Positions 53,273 through 64,000 of a stretch of 64,000 nucleotides of DNA are shown here, one piece after another. Source of the DNA: Brasenia schreberi (taxonomy: Eukaryota > Streptophyta > Magnoliopsida > Nymphaeales > Cabombaceae). Under the pieces are notes generated by a model. It saw nothing but the letters and a program-made list of their open reading frames with translations, searched no databases and had not been told where the DNA came from. Position numbers and translations under genes: made by a program. The stretch's first letter is position 1. Each line of letters begins with the position of its first letter. The stretch spans positions 7,460,501 through 7,524,500 of the forward strand of contig JAYKKT010000048.1 of assembly GCA_036023115.1 (NCBI GenBank), written 5' to 3'.

Positions 53273-53950
53273 AGGAGTTAGCTTCATAAACAAGAATGAT
53301 GAAGAAGAAGACACTTGCAAGATATGTGCAGGTGCATACGTTAGCACTCATGCAGGTGCCATGGACATGCAGGGCTGGAGAACCTCATACTATTCCAGGA
53401 GCTACTGATGCTAAAATGCAACATGATTTAATGTCCATGTGGAGACAGTTCACCACTTCATGTGAAGAACGGGAGATAATCAACCTGATCTAGGATGCCA
53501 GCACTAACTTTCCCATCTTACAATTACATATATGTCTGAACACGGCCGAAACATATGGGATAGGAACATCTACACACTACAGAACATCCCAAAAGGAAAA
53601 GTTAGAAATCTCTCAAAACTCGCCTTCATGTTAAACGAAAATCTCACATACCACATCATTGCATGTACCAGTCAGGCACCTAGTAAGTAGATAAATAACG
53701 TAGTGTACAATAAAAGGTAGGAAAATTTTGTACCTTTTGACCATATCAAAGAAAACCAGTAAAATTTTATGAAGAAATCAGAAGGATCAATTACTCGAAA
53801 AACATAACATCGTAGCACAGATTTCCCTAATCATTATCCTTTTCAATCTCTAGTTATAAAAATCAAGGCCAACTTACATATTTGTCCAAGCAGTAAAGGA
53901 GGCCGAAAAGAAATAAGTTTTTTCAACCACTACATAACGGAACTTTCCCA
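53273..53950. other. Non-coding sequence
   Basis: No gene or repeat is recognised. If CID exons lie beyond the window end, this is CID intron. Confidence 0.4.
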
Positions 53951-53969
53951 CAGTTTTAGGAAAATCAGT

Positions 53970-54068
53970 GCAAACAACAACTAAGCCTTTTCCCATACTA
54001 GACGGGGTCGGCTACATGGATTCTTTGTTTCCACAGAGCTCTATCATGTGCCATATTAGCAGTTAACT
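53970..54068 (-). mobile_element. Young RTE LINE tail insertion with perfect 19-bp target duplication
   Basis: 99 bp of LINE 3' end in minus orientation (TTG-type tail at the left, 'ggggtcggctacatgg', 'agagctctatcatg', then the coding end). It is flanked by identical 19-bp repeats at 53951-53969 and 54069-54087. It is a typical dead-on-arrival, strongly 5'-truncated LINE copy. Confidence 0.9.
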
Positions 54069-54563
54069 CAGTTTTAGGAAAATCAGTAACAGATCAAAAT
54101 GGAAATGAACAAAATTTAAAATAAAATTACATGGTTTTAAATATGTTCAAGCTCATATAATTCTGAACACACAAAACATTGTTATGTTTCAAGAGGAGCA
54201 CAAAAGAGGGAGAAATCAACAAAGAGGGGAGAAAACCAGTGTTATCCGTACCGTATCGTGGGAAGCCACGATACCCACGATACGGTGCCGTATCGATACG
54301 CCCAAAACCTCTCTTCACGTCTCTCCAAGGCATCCTCCGATATGGTTGTTTGGGATTGCAAGCCGTGTATGTAACATGTAAATTCGGGTTAGTTTATAAG
54401 AAATTTATTGAATAAGAATAATTTATGAACAAATAAAAAATGTGACAAAATCATTTCCCTTTCTCTTGTCAACTTTTAGGTATATTTCTGTTACTAGCTT
54501 CTAATTTCATGAAATCGCAAACAATGAAGAACAATTTTGTTGTCTCAGTTCTTTGAGTGGGCA

Positions 54564-57500
54564 ACTCCGCCCATGTAAGGGATCACCCTTGCATTGCCGA
54601 TCCCAAGCCCGGATAAAGGAGGAGGGTTGTCTTAGGCTTCCGATAGCTAGCATAAAACTTCGTCAGATTTTATAACATGGATTACACAAATTATGAGCAT
54701 TGCTTTAGGGCGTCCCCACCTAACAACGTGCTGCAGAGCCCAAATGCAGTAATAAGTAAGCAAGGTCCACTACATTTTCGCCCGAATGTAGTGAATCAAT
54801 TTCAAAGAGGGTTCCCACATCATGGACGAGTGTGGGTAAAGAAGTTAGTCCCGCTACATTGCCGCCCGAATGTAGTGAATAATTTTCAGAGAGAGTCTCT
54901 GCATTTTGAATATAAACGGATGCGAGGGATAAGGAAGCTAGTCGTAGATAATAAGATTCATATTGGTTATTAGAATATTGAAACATTATCCGGTAAGCTA
55001 ATGGAGGTGGTAGATACTATGATTCGAAGAAAGATTCATATTCTATGTTTACAAGAGACAAAATGAGTTGGAGAAAAAGCAAATGAGATAGAGGATACAA
55101 GTTTTAAATTATGATAATCAGGTAAAAAAAAGGCTCGAAATGGAGTTGGTATCGTCATAAATAAAGATTTAAAGGATAGTGTAGTAGACATACAACGATA
55201 TGGTGACCGAATCATGACGTTGAAATTAGTGTTAGGAGAAGAGGTTTTGAATATAGTTTGTGCTTACGCACCCCAAGTAGGACTAGAAGATAGTTTAAAG
55301 ACAACTTTTTGGAAAGAGTTAGATAAGGTGAGTCAAAAGATTCCACAAAAGGAGATGATTTGTTTAGGAGAAGACTTAAATGGACATGTCGGTAAAGAGG
55401 CATTAGGATATCAAGGGATTCACGGAAACTTTGGTTATTTTAAATTTTGCTATGGCATTTGATCTCTTTATAGTCAATACAATCTTCAAAAAACGAGATG
55501 AACATTTAATTACTTATAAGAGTGGCTTATCACAAACACAAATTGATTACTTTATTTGTAGAAAAAAAGATAGAGCGTGTTGTAAAGATTGCAAGGTAAT
55601 TCCAGGAGAAAGCTTAACCACCCAACATCGACTTTTAGTTATGGATTTACAAATAAAAAAATAGACAAAGAAGAAAAGAGTGTATCGAGCTATTCGGACT
55701 AAATGGTTGAACCTCAAAAGCGAGAAAGAAGATATATTTAAATAGAAAGTCCTTCAAGGAGATGTTTGGAATTATGTTGGTACACCCTGTGATATATGGA
55801 ACAATATGGTTATACATATTAGGAAAGTGGCAAAAGATGTGTTAGGTGTATCTAAGGGAGGTGTACTGGCACAAAAAGAAGCTTGGTGGTGGAGTGAAGT
55901 AGTGCAAAATAAAATCAAGGCAAAGAGGGCATGTTACAAATTACACTATATTAAGAAAACTAGTGAAACTTTATAGCCTTATAAGAAAGCAAAGAAGGAA
56001 GCGAAAAAGGCCATCAGTGAAGCAAAAGATAAAATTTGGGAGGATTTATATAAAAAAAATCAACTCAAGATCTTAATTATGTTAGATGCATCAAGGACGA
56101 GGATGAGTGGCAAATGATGATATAAGAAATAGATATAAACTATTTTTATAAGCTTTTTAATGAAAATAAAGATGTTAGTATTAGCTGAGGACATTTAGTC
56201 AAATCAGAAAAGTATATAAACCACAATTTCTACCGACGTATTCAAAAGAATGAAGTCAAAGATGCTCTTAAACATATAAAGGGTGGTAAATCGGTAGGAC
56301 CAAACAATGTTCCTATAGAAGTTTGGAAAATATTAGGAGAAATAGGAATCACTTGGCTTAGAAGACTATTTAATGAAATATGGAGAAACCAAAAGATGCC
56401 AGGCCAGGGAGACATTTAGAATTGTGCGAATTATCGAACGTAGGTTAAGAATTGTGCGAATTATCGAGGTATCAAGTTAATGAGTCATACTATGAAATTG
56501 TGGGAAAGAATTATCGAACGTAGGTTAAGACAAGTATCAAGTACAACATAGAACCAATTTAGATTCATGCCAGGCAGATCTACTGTTGAAGCGATTCACC
56601 TTTTGAGACATCTTATGGAACATTTTAGAGCAAAAAAGAAAGACCTTCACATGATATTTATTGATTTAGAAAAAGCTTATGATAGAGCACCGAGGGAGGT
56701 TCTTTGGAGAACTTTGGAAAAAAGAAGTATCCCATTGACATACATTAAGCTTATAAGAGATATGTATGATGGTGCAAAAACATGTGTGAGGACTCATGAA
56801 GGAATGACAAACTTCTTTGAAGTTAATATTGGGTTACATCAAGGATCAACTTTAAGTCCATACTTATTTATAATGGTGATGGATGAGTTAACAAAACATA
56901 TTCAAGATGAAGTACCTTGGTGTATGTTATTTGCAAATGACATTGTATTAGTGGAGGAGTCTAAGGAAAAAGTTAATAGAAAATTGGAACTATGGAGAAA
57001 AACATTAGAAAGCAAAGGCCTCCGACTTAGTAGAACAAAGACAAAATATATGGAATGTAAGTTTGATCATTTGGTTACCTTAGAGAACATAGAAATTAAA
57101 ATTGGCACACATTGCATCACCCAAAATGAAAGTTTTAAATACCTAGGGTTAATTTTTCATAGTGATGGAAGAATTGATGGAGATGTTACGCATAGAATTA
57201 ATGCTGGTTGGTTAAAATGGAGAGTAGCATCAGGTATTCTTTGTGATAAGAAGATACCATTAAAGTTAAAAGGTAAATATTATAGAGCGACAATTAGGCC
57301 TGCCATGTTTTATGATTCTGAGTATTGGGCAGTTAATCATCAACATGTACAAAAGATGTATGTGACCGAAATGAAGATGTTGAGATGGATGAGTCATCAT
57401 ACAAGAAAAGACCGTATACATAATGAGGTTATTAGAAACAAATTAGGAGTGGCACCAATAGTGGATAAAATGAGAGAATATCGTTTAAGATGGTTTGGAC

Positions 57501-57733
57501 ATATAGAAAGAAGAACAAAAGAAGAACCTATAAGAAGGTATGAAAAACTAAATTTGGAAAGTATTAAAAGAGCTAGAGGACGACCACAAAAGAGTTGGAA
57601 AGAAACGATAACGAATGATCTAGCTTATTGTGAGTTAACTGCTAACATGGCACATGATAGGGATCTGTAGAAACAAAGAATCCATGTAGCCAACCCCGTC
57701 TAGTATGGGAAAAGGCTTAGTTGTTGTTGTTGT
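54564..57733 (+). mobile_element. Near full-length RTE LINE inside the hAT element
   Basis: 3,170 bp with leader 'actccgcccatgtaaggg', an endonuclease region (LQETK near 55045, CAYAPQVG near 55260, ICLGEDLNGHVG near 55360, TTQHRLLVMD near 55620), a reverse transcriptase with a 367-residue open stretch (56567-57670: [22 protein letters not shown] near 56934, [17 protein letters not shown]), the conserved tail and TTG repeats. Target duplication: 17 bp at 54547-54563 and 57734-57750 with two mismatches. The catalytic FADD is changed to FAND, and a local scramble near 56417-56535 repeats 'attgtgcgaattatcga'. It is the best-preserved LINE in the window but inactive. Confidence 0.9.
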
Positions 57734-57750
57734 AGTTCATTCAGTGGGCA

Positions 57751-58129
57751 TTTCACAACTTCACTATTTTAGGGTTCACCTTACATGACTTCCATTGAGT
57801 TGAACATGATCAGCGTGTGTGAGGCTTAAGGCTTAACTTCATCTGTGAAGTGAGATCAGAAGTAATCAGATGACTTGATTTTAACCCACAACATCCATCT
57901 ATCATCAGTCTATTTCAAACCACTTCAAGCATTAGTTAAAAAGTTAGTCTCCTGTAAGAGAAAAAGAGGATATCAATAAGTAATAATATCACATCACTGG
58001 GGTGTCATAGACTCAATAATCAAAGAAATGGAGCTCACCGTTTTGCTCACATATGAAAATTACCAAATGTGCCAGCTAGATGTACAAAGATAGTAGTTTT
58101 TTAATTTTGATATATTAGATTAGTGGATT
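57751..58129. other. Interior of the hAT element
   Basis: Non-coding. No transposase domain is recognised. Confidence 0.5.
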
Positions 58130-58267
58130 ATGGAAGATAACAAAGAAAATGCACTCTTAACCGAAGAAGACATTGCATTGCAATGGATTAATTTAGAAGG
58201 AACACAACAACATCATCAAGGAGATGAAGATTTTGATTTTGAAGTAGAAGGTGGTGAGAAACTTTGA
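58130..58267 (+). pseudogene. Possible tail of an hAT transposase
   Basis: A 45-codon open frame rich in acidic residues (NALLTEEDIALQWINLEG). Its position near the right end of the hAT element and its acidic C-terminal style suggest the last codons of a lost transposase, but no dimerisation-domain motif remains. This is inference from position. Confidence 0.3.
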
Positions 58268-58621
58268 ATCTTCATCAAGGAGAAGATGAAGATTATTTAG
58301 TTAATGATCATTATTACAAATTTACAATATGTAAATGTATTTCATTTTTTGCTTCAAAATATGTAATTTTTTTTCAATTGTTCAATGGTGAATGATCAAT
58401 ATGTACTAAACTTTGCATTATATGAATTCTTTGCAATTACCAGATTTTTCCTATTTTTTTCTGATTTTTTAAGATTTTTACTAAAATTTCCTGATTTTTT
58501 AATATTTTTTCTATTTTTTTTAATATTAAAGTACAATATGATATGCTATGCTACGATACGCCTATATCGTGGAGCAAAACGATACACGATACGATATGCG
58601 TCTAACAACACTGGAGAAAAC

Positions 58622-59371
58622 AACTAAAGTCATCATTACTTGTTGGGGGATAAAGCAAGTCATATTTATAGACAGTTGACATAAATAACTATAATTGCCG
58701 CACTTTTGATGTTTCAACAAGTTCCTATTCTAGCAAACAATGACATAAAAATGACATTGATATTTATCCTAGATAGAGATACGGTTATCAGAATAGCACT
58801 AGTAACATATAGAGTGTTGGAGAAAAGACACTCGCACTACCCCCAAAGAAACAAAGAAAAAGAGAGAGAAATCATATATACATGAAGTCAATCCGTCTAG
58901 TTTCCCCAAAGCAAATGTGCCAAACAGTACTGTAGTAATAGCAATGTTGAAAGTAAATGGTACAATCCCAAACAGGAGATCTATATCAAAATACTTGTTA
59001 GATGAAAATGTTAACTCGCTGTTGTAGCATTCACTTATGCAGACACTCTCACCTCACACAACAGTTATTATCTGATCATGATTTAGTTGGTTGTGTTGTG
59101 AGGAACAACTAGATGTAGTCAAAGTCTATTTCAGTCTATGACCAATTGTTATTTCTTTTTGTTTTTAAAGGTTCCTTTATTTTCATCTCATTACTGGCAT
59201 GCTCGTAATATGCCATGTACATGTATTTAAGTATCCATGGATTCAACTCTAGAGACTAACACACAATATTAATAAAAGAGAAAGGGGTCGTTGTGAACAG
59301 CAGAAGAGGTTGATCGGTAGCCAATGATTGTTCTCCCTAATGGTGTGCATGTGTTTGCTGCTAAACTAACA
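58622..59371 (+). other. Flank and probable 5' LTR of the copia element at the right edge
   Basis: The segment ends in CTAACA directly before a primer-site-like TGGTATCATAGG. A TATTTAAG box near 59222 and AATAAAAG near 59270 suit an LTR. The LTR may begin at the TGTTGTGAGG near 59093, but without the 3' LTR in the window this cannot be confirmed. Confidence 0.45.
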
Positions 59372-62300
59372 TGGTATCATAGGCTTAAAGGCATGAAAAC
59401 AAGGTGAGTAGTAGTGTGAACAAGGCCCAAATCATGTACAACAACTCGACGTCGAGGCCCAAATCGTGTATGGTGTTAGAAAATGGGCCGCTCGGGCCCG
59501 ACCCTGACACGCCCTAGCTAGTCGGGCCTAACCATTGGGGACCCAGGCCCCCAATGGCTAAATATGTAGTCGTTGGGGCTTGACTATGACCAGCCCCCTC
59601 CCCTCTTTTTCCTCTCTTAAGTATTCTATCTCTTATTCCCTCTTGTAATCTTCTATAAATACCTCACTGATGTATATACTTTTTCAAGCCTTTTATGGTC
59701 AAATAATATTCATTTTTGATATATTGTGTATTTGTTGCATAAGCTTTATTATAGCCTTTTTATAAGGCATTTGTGTGTGATATTTTGAGGTGATATTCAC
59801 AAATCTTCTGCTGCTACAATAAAGCATCGTCTTCATTACATGGTATCAAAACCTCATTTTGAAGAAATTGAGCACATCGGGAAGCATGCCAACCCCCAGA
59901 AGTCTACGACTCTTGATATTTGTTATTTCAAAGTCGAGGTAACTTCGAAAATTTTGTTTATTTTGGAAATTGAAGGAAAAGAATGAAGTTTTCAGGTAAG
60001 ATAAGTTTCGGTTAATATTCTTGATGGTAATCATGTTATCTTTGGTGCATCATTTCTAAAAATCCTTTTATTCCAATTAATTTTGGTTATTGTTGATAGT
60101 TGCTATCATTTATTGTAGTGACATAATCCTTTTCAAAATAAGTATGCATGATTGCTTAATATATGTCCTTGGTGATATACAATTTTAGCTATATATATGT
60201 CCTTGGTGATATACGATTTTAGCTATGTTTCATATTTGTTTTCTCTTAAAATGTCTAAGTAAGACATGTTTTTTTTATTAGACATTTTGAAGGTGTGTTC
60301 TAAGACTTAAAACATTGAAACTTAAAATTTTTAGAAGTACATCATACTTTTCTTGAAAAACCTTCGTGTTAGACATCCTAGCCGTTGGAAAATTTCATGT
60401 TTATTAATGTGCTCGAGGCTCTATTTTGAGCTCATCATGTAATATTTTGAGTTATATACTCTCAATTATTAGCACTATTAATTTTTTATTCCAAGTATAG
60501 ATTGTGTTTGCATAATACGTGTATTGCTCACATAATAAACATATCCAACCTTTCGATCCAAGTTGGCTTCACTTGGTATTCAAATTCAAGTTCATTAAGG
60601 TGTGTTCTTTCTAACTTATATGCAATTTTAATTGTATCAATTGTTTATTGTCATGGTATAAAGAAAATTGTATTTTAACAACAAGTTGCAACATTTAAAT
60701 GATCTTTAAACCGGTTCATTGATAAGGAAAATGTATTGAAATTTATGGATGCTTTCCAAACTTGTTTATTAGATCAAAAGTGTGTTTTAAACAATAAGTT
60801 GTATCTCATGGCATGATTAAGATTCATGTTGTTGGTCGTTTGTTAAAGACCTTTGTGATTAATGTATTTTATGTTGTTGGCTTTTTGATGAAACTTAATC
60901 ATTGTTTGAAGATGCACTTATTATTGTTTGATAACTTATGATCTTTTCCATTTTCATGTGATTAATCCTTCCGTATTGTTGGTCTTTTGTTGAAGACCTT
61001 TGTGACTAAGGTGCTTCATGTTGTTGGCTATCGGTTGAAGGTTATGTTGAAAATACAATCGTTACTATTGTGATAAATGTGTTTTAAAGTATTGCAAGAA
61101 TTCTTGTTTTATGTGGAAAATATTCTTTGAAAATGATATTTTCAAACTTGTTTTTGATAGAACAAAAATATTGTCTTATTCTTGGAATTATGGAATCACG
61201 TTTGAAATTATGAATTATCGGCCTTGGGTCTTGTTTGATTTGTTTAGGTTCGAGTTTCGTCCTTAAAACTCGGGTTATTGCTTAGCCTTAAAGCTTGTGT
61301 GGTATACCAAGTCCCTTAGTAATATTGTACTGATTCATGAAATTATTTATCATAGACAATCTTACTTGGATGATCAATGGGTTATTATTTATTTGAAAAA
61401 AAAATTTACTTCATTAAAGATTTGTTTTGCATTAAAAGAATGGAATTTCCATAATGTGAAACTAATGTTTGACTTTTATATTTTCAAAAAAGATGTAAAC
61501 CATGGTTATTGGTTGAAGAAAAGATGTAAAGAAAGAAGTATAAGGATGTCTTCATGGCTATAAATGATATTACAAACTCATGAAGCTGTTACTGTTCAAC
61601 TCCTAGTTAGCAAACTTTCAGTCATTGTGCCGTTAGTTTGAGGGAAAGTGTTAGAAAATGGGCCGCTCAGGCCTTGGCTAGTCGAGGAGTCAAGGCCAAG
61701 GCCCGATGCCGTTGGGGGCTGGCTGTGGCCAGTCCCTCCCCTCTTTTCTTCCACTCTTCTCATGTATTCTCTCTCGTTCCTTCTTGTAATCTTCTATAAA
61801 TATCTCACTCATGTATATACTTTTTATTATAGCCTTTTTCTAAGGCTTTTATGTGTGATATTTTGAGATGATATTCACCAATCTTCTGCTGCTACATTGA
61901 AGTATCGTTTTCATTACATATAATAGCTCGACATTGAGGTAAGAAAAAAACTGAGTCATTTATTGGTGGATTCAGTTCAATCATCCTCGGGAGTCATAGA
62001 GATTTGTACTCCCATCCCTGTTCGCTTTCCTATTCAAGGGCACACCAACTGTTTGTTAGAAGGCGATTGTGATTAAGGGGGAAATGGAGGAAAAATACAA
62101 GAAATCATAGGCAAAGCAATTAAATGAAGGGTGAATCCTTCTATATCACTAACATCAAATTAGACGACCAAAACTACATAGAGTAGGCCAAATCAATTGA
62201 GTTAGCCATAAGATAAAGAGGAAAAATTAGTTTCTTGATAGGTAATCAAAGAATACCCTCCGAAGATGACCCTATATATGAAAAATAGGTAAAGGATGAT

Positions 62301-64000
62301 ACCCTAATTAGCTCTTGGTTAACCCAATCGACGATTACATCTATTAGAAAAACGTTTATGTTCATGGACTGCGCTATTGAAATTTGGAAAGTTGTAGCAG
62401 ATGAGTATTATGGGCAGCTAACGTGTTTATGGAATGAGCAACAACATCTAGCCGAAACTAAGTGTATGAAGGATATAAATGTAGAAGCAGAAAAGAAAAA
62501 GGTATTTGATCTCTTATCGAGAATTTTATCAGAATATGATAATGTAAAAAGCAATATACTAAGTAGAGAGAACCTATCATCCCTTGGTATTGTATATTCA
62601 CTACTGATAAGAGAAGAAGATACAAGAAATCTTGAAATTTTTTATTAAGAGAGCAGTGGCAAAGCAACATTTACCGGTAGAGGAGCTTCATAGAGTGGAA
62701 GAGGTAGAGGATATCCTACCACAAGAGGAAGAAGACGAGGTGTCTTCTAAGGAGACAAAAAGGACAAGCTAAAATACATTCACTTTGTAAAGAGCTGGTA
62801 TACAATGTAACAATGTTGGGATCTCGTCGGCAAACCTCCTCAATTTAAAAACAAAGATTGTGTACCTTAGAAAAGATGACTTAAGAAGAGAAAAATTCAA
62901 CACTTACACTTGTCATAAAAATATTAGAAGGGATAGAGAGCCAACTCATCAACACAACAAGTACTTCTATAGAGCACCGAGCACTGGTTGCAGCTACAAT
63001 GTCAAGAGAGAAGAACTCCAACTATGAATTCGGTAACATACATTCTTTTGGATTTCGTGTTTGGATAATTGATTCAGAGGCTTCAGATCATATGGTATGA
63101 AGTACTCATCATATTCTTGAATATGAAAAACTATATACAAATGAGCAAGTTTGACTGGCAAATGATTCTTATATTCCAATAGCTGGGAAAGGGAAGTTAG
63201 AAGTTAATGTTTGGAATTGTTATACTTGTTTTAAATATATCTAATATTCTAGTGAACTTATTATTCGTCAATTCTTTGGTGAGAAATTCAAGATGCTCAA
63301 TAATTTTTTGGTCTTCTTACATTGTGTTTCAGGACCTTAAGAAGTGAGAAATCTTTGGACGTGGTAGTCTTAAGAAGGGGCTATATTTTCTGGAGAAAAA
63401 ATGTCATCCTATACTTATTATAGACAGAAGACTCAAAGATATTTTTTATGATATACTAGACTAGGGTGTTTACCTTTATCTAAATTAAGAGTTGCCTTAC
63501 ATGATATATGTAGGAATTTGAGAAAGATTAATATTAAATGTGATGTTTGTCAACGTGCTAAACATGTTAGAAACTCTTTTCATAAAAGTGATTCTAGAGC
63601 AATAAAACCTTTTGAAATAGTTCATTCTGATGTATGGAGTACATGCTCTACTTTGGCTATTATTGGTCATTATTATTGATGACTATTCAAGATTTATTGT
63701 GATTTATTTGATGAAATCAAAAAATAAGGTAGAAGTTTTATTTCCTTCATTTCATAAGTTAGTTGAGAATCAATTTCAAACTCAAGTAAAGATTCTCATA
63801 TATGATAATGGGGGTGAATTTATGTCCTCTACTCTCCAGAATTATTTTGATAAGTAAGAGAATTATTCATCAAACCAAACCACTTGCCACTTGCTATAAC
63901 TCTCATCGATAAAATGGAGTGACTAAAAGGAAGAATCAGCATATACTAAAAGTTGTAATCGCATGCCCCTAAATACCTATGGGAAGAAGCAATCCTTCCA
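59372..64000 (+). mobile_element. Ty1/copia element, internal region, running off the window
   Basis: The primer-site-like TGGTATCA lies at 59372. The leader is interrupted by a small LTR element (59474-61918). Gag starts near 62084 (TNIKLDD-like stretch near 62150, open stretch 62358-62648). A protease relic reading DSEASDHM lies near 63068, the integrase zinc finger near 63440-63570 (CDVCQRAKH), and a DNGGEF motif near 63808. Many stops and frameshifts make it dead. It is the third copia lineage in the window. Confidence 0.8.
59474..61918 (+). mobile_element. Non-coding LTR retrotransposon (TRIM/LARD-like)
   Basis: LTR 59474-59840 (367 bp) and LTR 61649-61918 (270 bp, lacking an internal stretch) both start TGTTAGAAAATGGGCC and end TTCATTACA. 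A primer site TGGTATCAAAACC follows the first, and a polypurine tract (tttgagggaaag) precedes the second. The 1.8-kb interior has no retroviral-type coding sequence, only AT-rich DNA with local repeats (60165-60230; 60830-61040). A likely 5-bp target duplication is worn (TATGG at 59469-59473 against TATAA at 61919-61923). It would depend on proteins from another element. Confidence 0.8.

Larger units (their letters stand above)
54237..58613. mobile_element. hAT-type DNA transposon carrying a LINE
   Basis: The ends are CAGTGTTATCCG (left) and, in reverse complement, CAGTGTTGTTAG (right). They are flanked by a perfect 8-bp target duplication GAGAAAAC (54229-54236 and 58614-58621), which is the hAT hallmark. 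Subterminal CGTATCG/CGATACG words cluster within about 70 bp of both ends. Without the LINE at 54564-57733 the element is only about 1.2 kb. It encodes no transposase apart from a possible 45-residue tail, so it is non-autonomous. Confidence 0.85.

Noticed and set aside
57660..57750. TTG-repeat LINE tails as transcription terminators
   Set aside because: They are the conserved 3' ends of RTE LINEs, explained by retrotransposition.

Overview
This is nuclear DNA of a flowering plant. The evidence is plant-type genes with many short exons and GT..AG introns, an AT-rich repeat-laden background, nested plant transposons (Ty1/copia, RTE-type LINEs, SINEs, hAT) and inserted pieces of mitochondrial and plastid DNA. 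The species cannot be named from the sequence. No bacterial, phage or CRISPR-like system is present.

Three host genes are supported. (1) A four-exon gene at 9051-11915 (+) encodes a plant coiled-coil protein of about 293 residues. (2) CTP synthase runs over 31249-40299 (+), with 21 exons recognised. The first exon, which should carry the start and the P-loop (about 39 residues), is not found. (3) The 3' part of a two-RRM CTC-interacting-domain (CID) type RNA-binding protein lies at 43915-51795 (-), with seven exons; its 5' exons appear to lie beyond 64000. CTP synthase and the CID gene are convergent. No operon-like or pathway link between the three genes is apparent.

Layout. 1-3221 is block A, repeated almost exactly at 12795-16056 (A'). 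3222-8986 is block B (an RTE LINE plus the 5' part of a copia element), repeated at 22311-28091 (B') inside a longer LINE plus copia nest (21840-30028). 8987-12794 is single-copy and holds the coiled-coil gene. 16057-17309 holds SINE-like repeats. 17310-21275 is an organelle-derived insert: mitochondrial DNA with an intact rpl16 frame, joined to a decayed plastid rpoB-rpoC1 piece. 31249-40299 is CTP synthase, with an hAT-like relic and a LINE relic in its introns. 41640-43010 is a dead copia relic with a plastid ccsA shard spliced in. 43915-51795 is the CID gene, one intron of which holds a complete copia element (44516-49926) nested in a short LINE derivative. 52128-54087 holds LINE relics. 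54237-58613 is an hAT-type transposon with a perfect 8-bp target duplication, itself containing a near full-length RTE LINE. 59372-64000 is a third copia element, whose leader is interrupted by a small non-coding LTR element (59474-61918).

The most notable observations are the mitochondrion-plastid-nucleus chimera, the mosaic A-B / A'-B' duplication with a breakpoint 64 bp upstream of a start codon, the clean transposon nests dated by their target-site duplications, and the CTP synthase whose first exon is missing from the window. All alignments were made by eye. Statements about families come from memory of those families and are marked as such.
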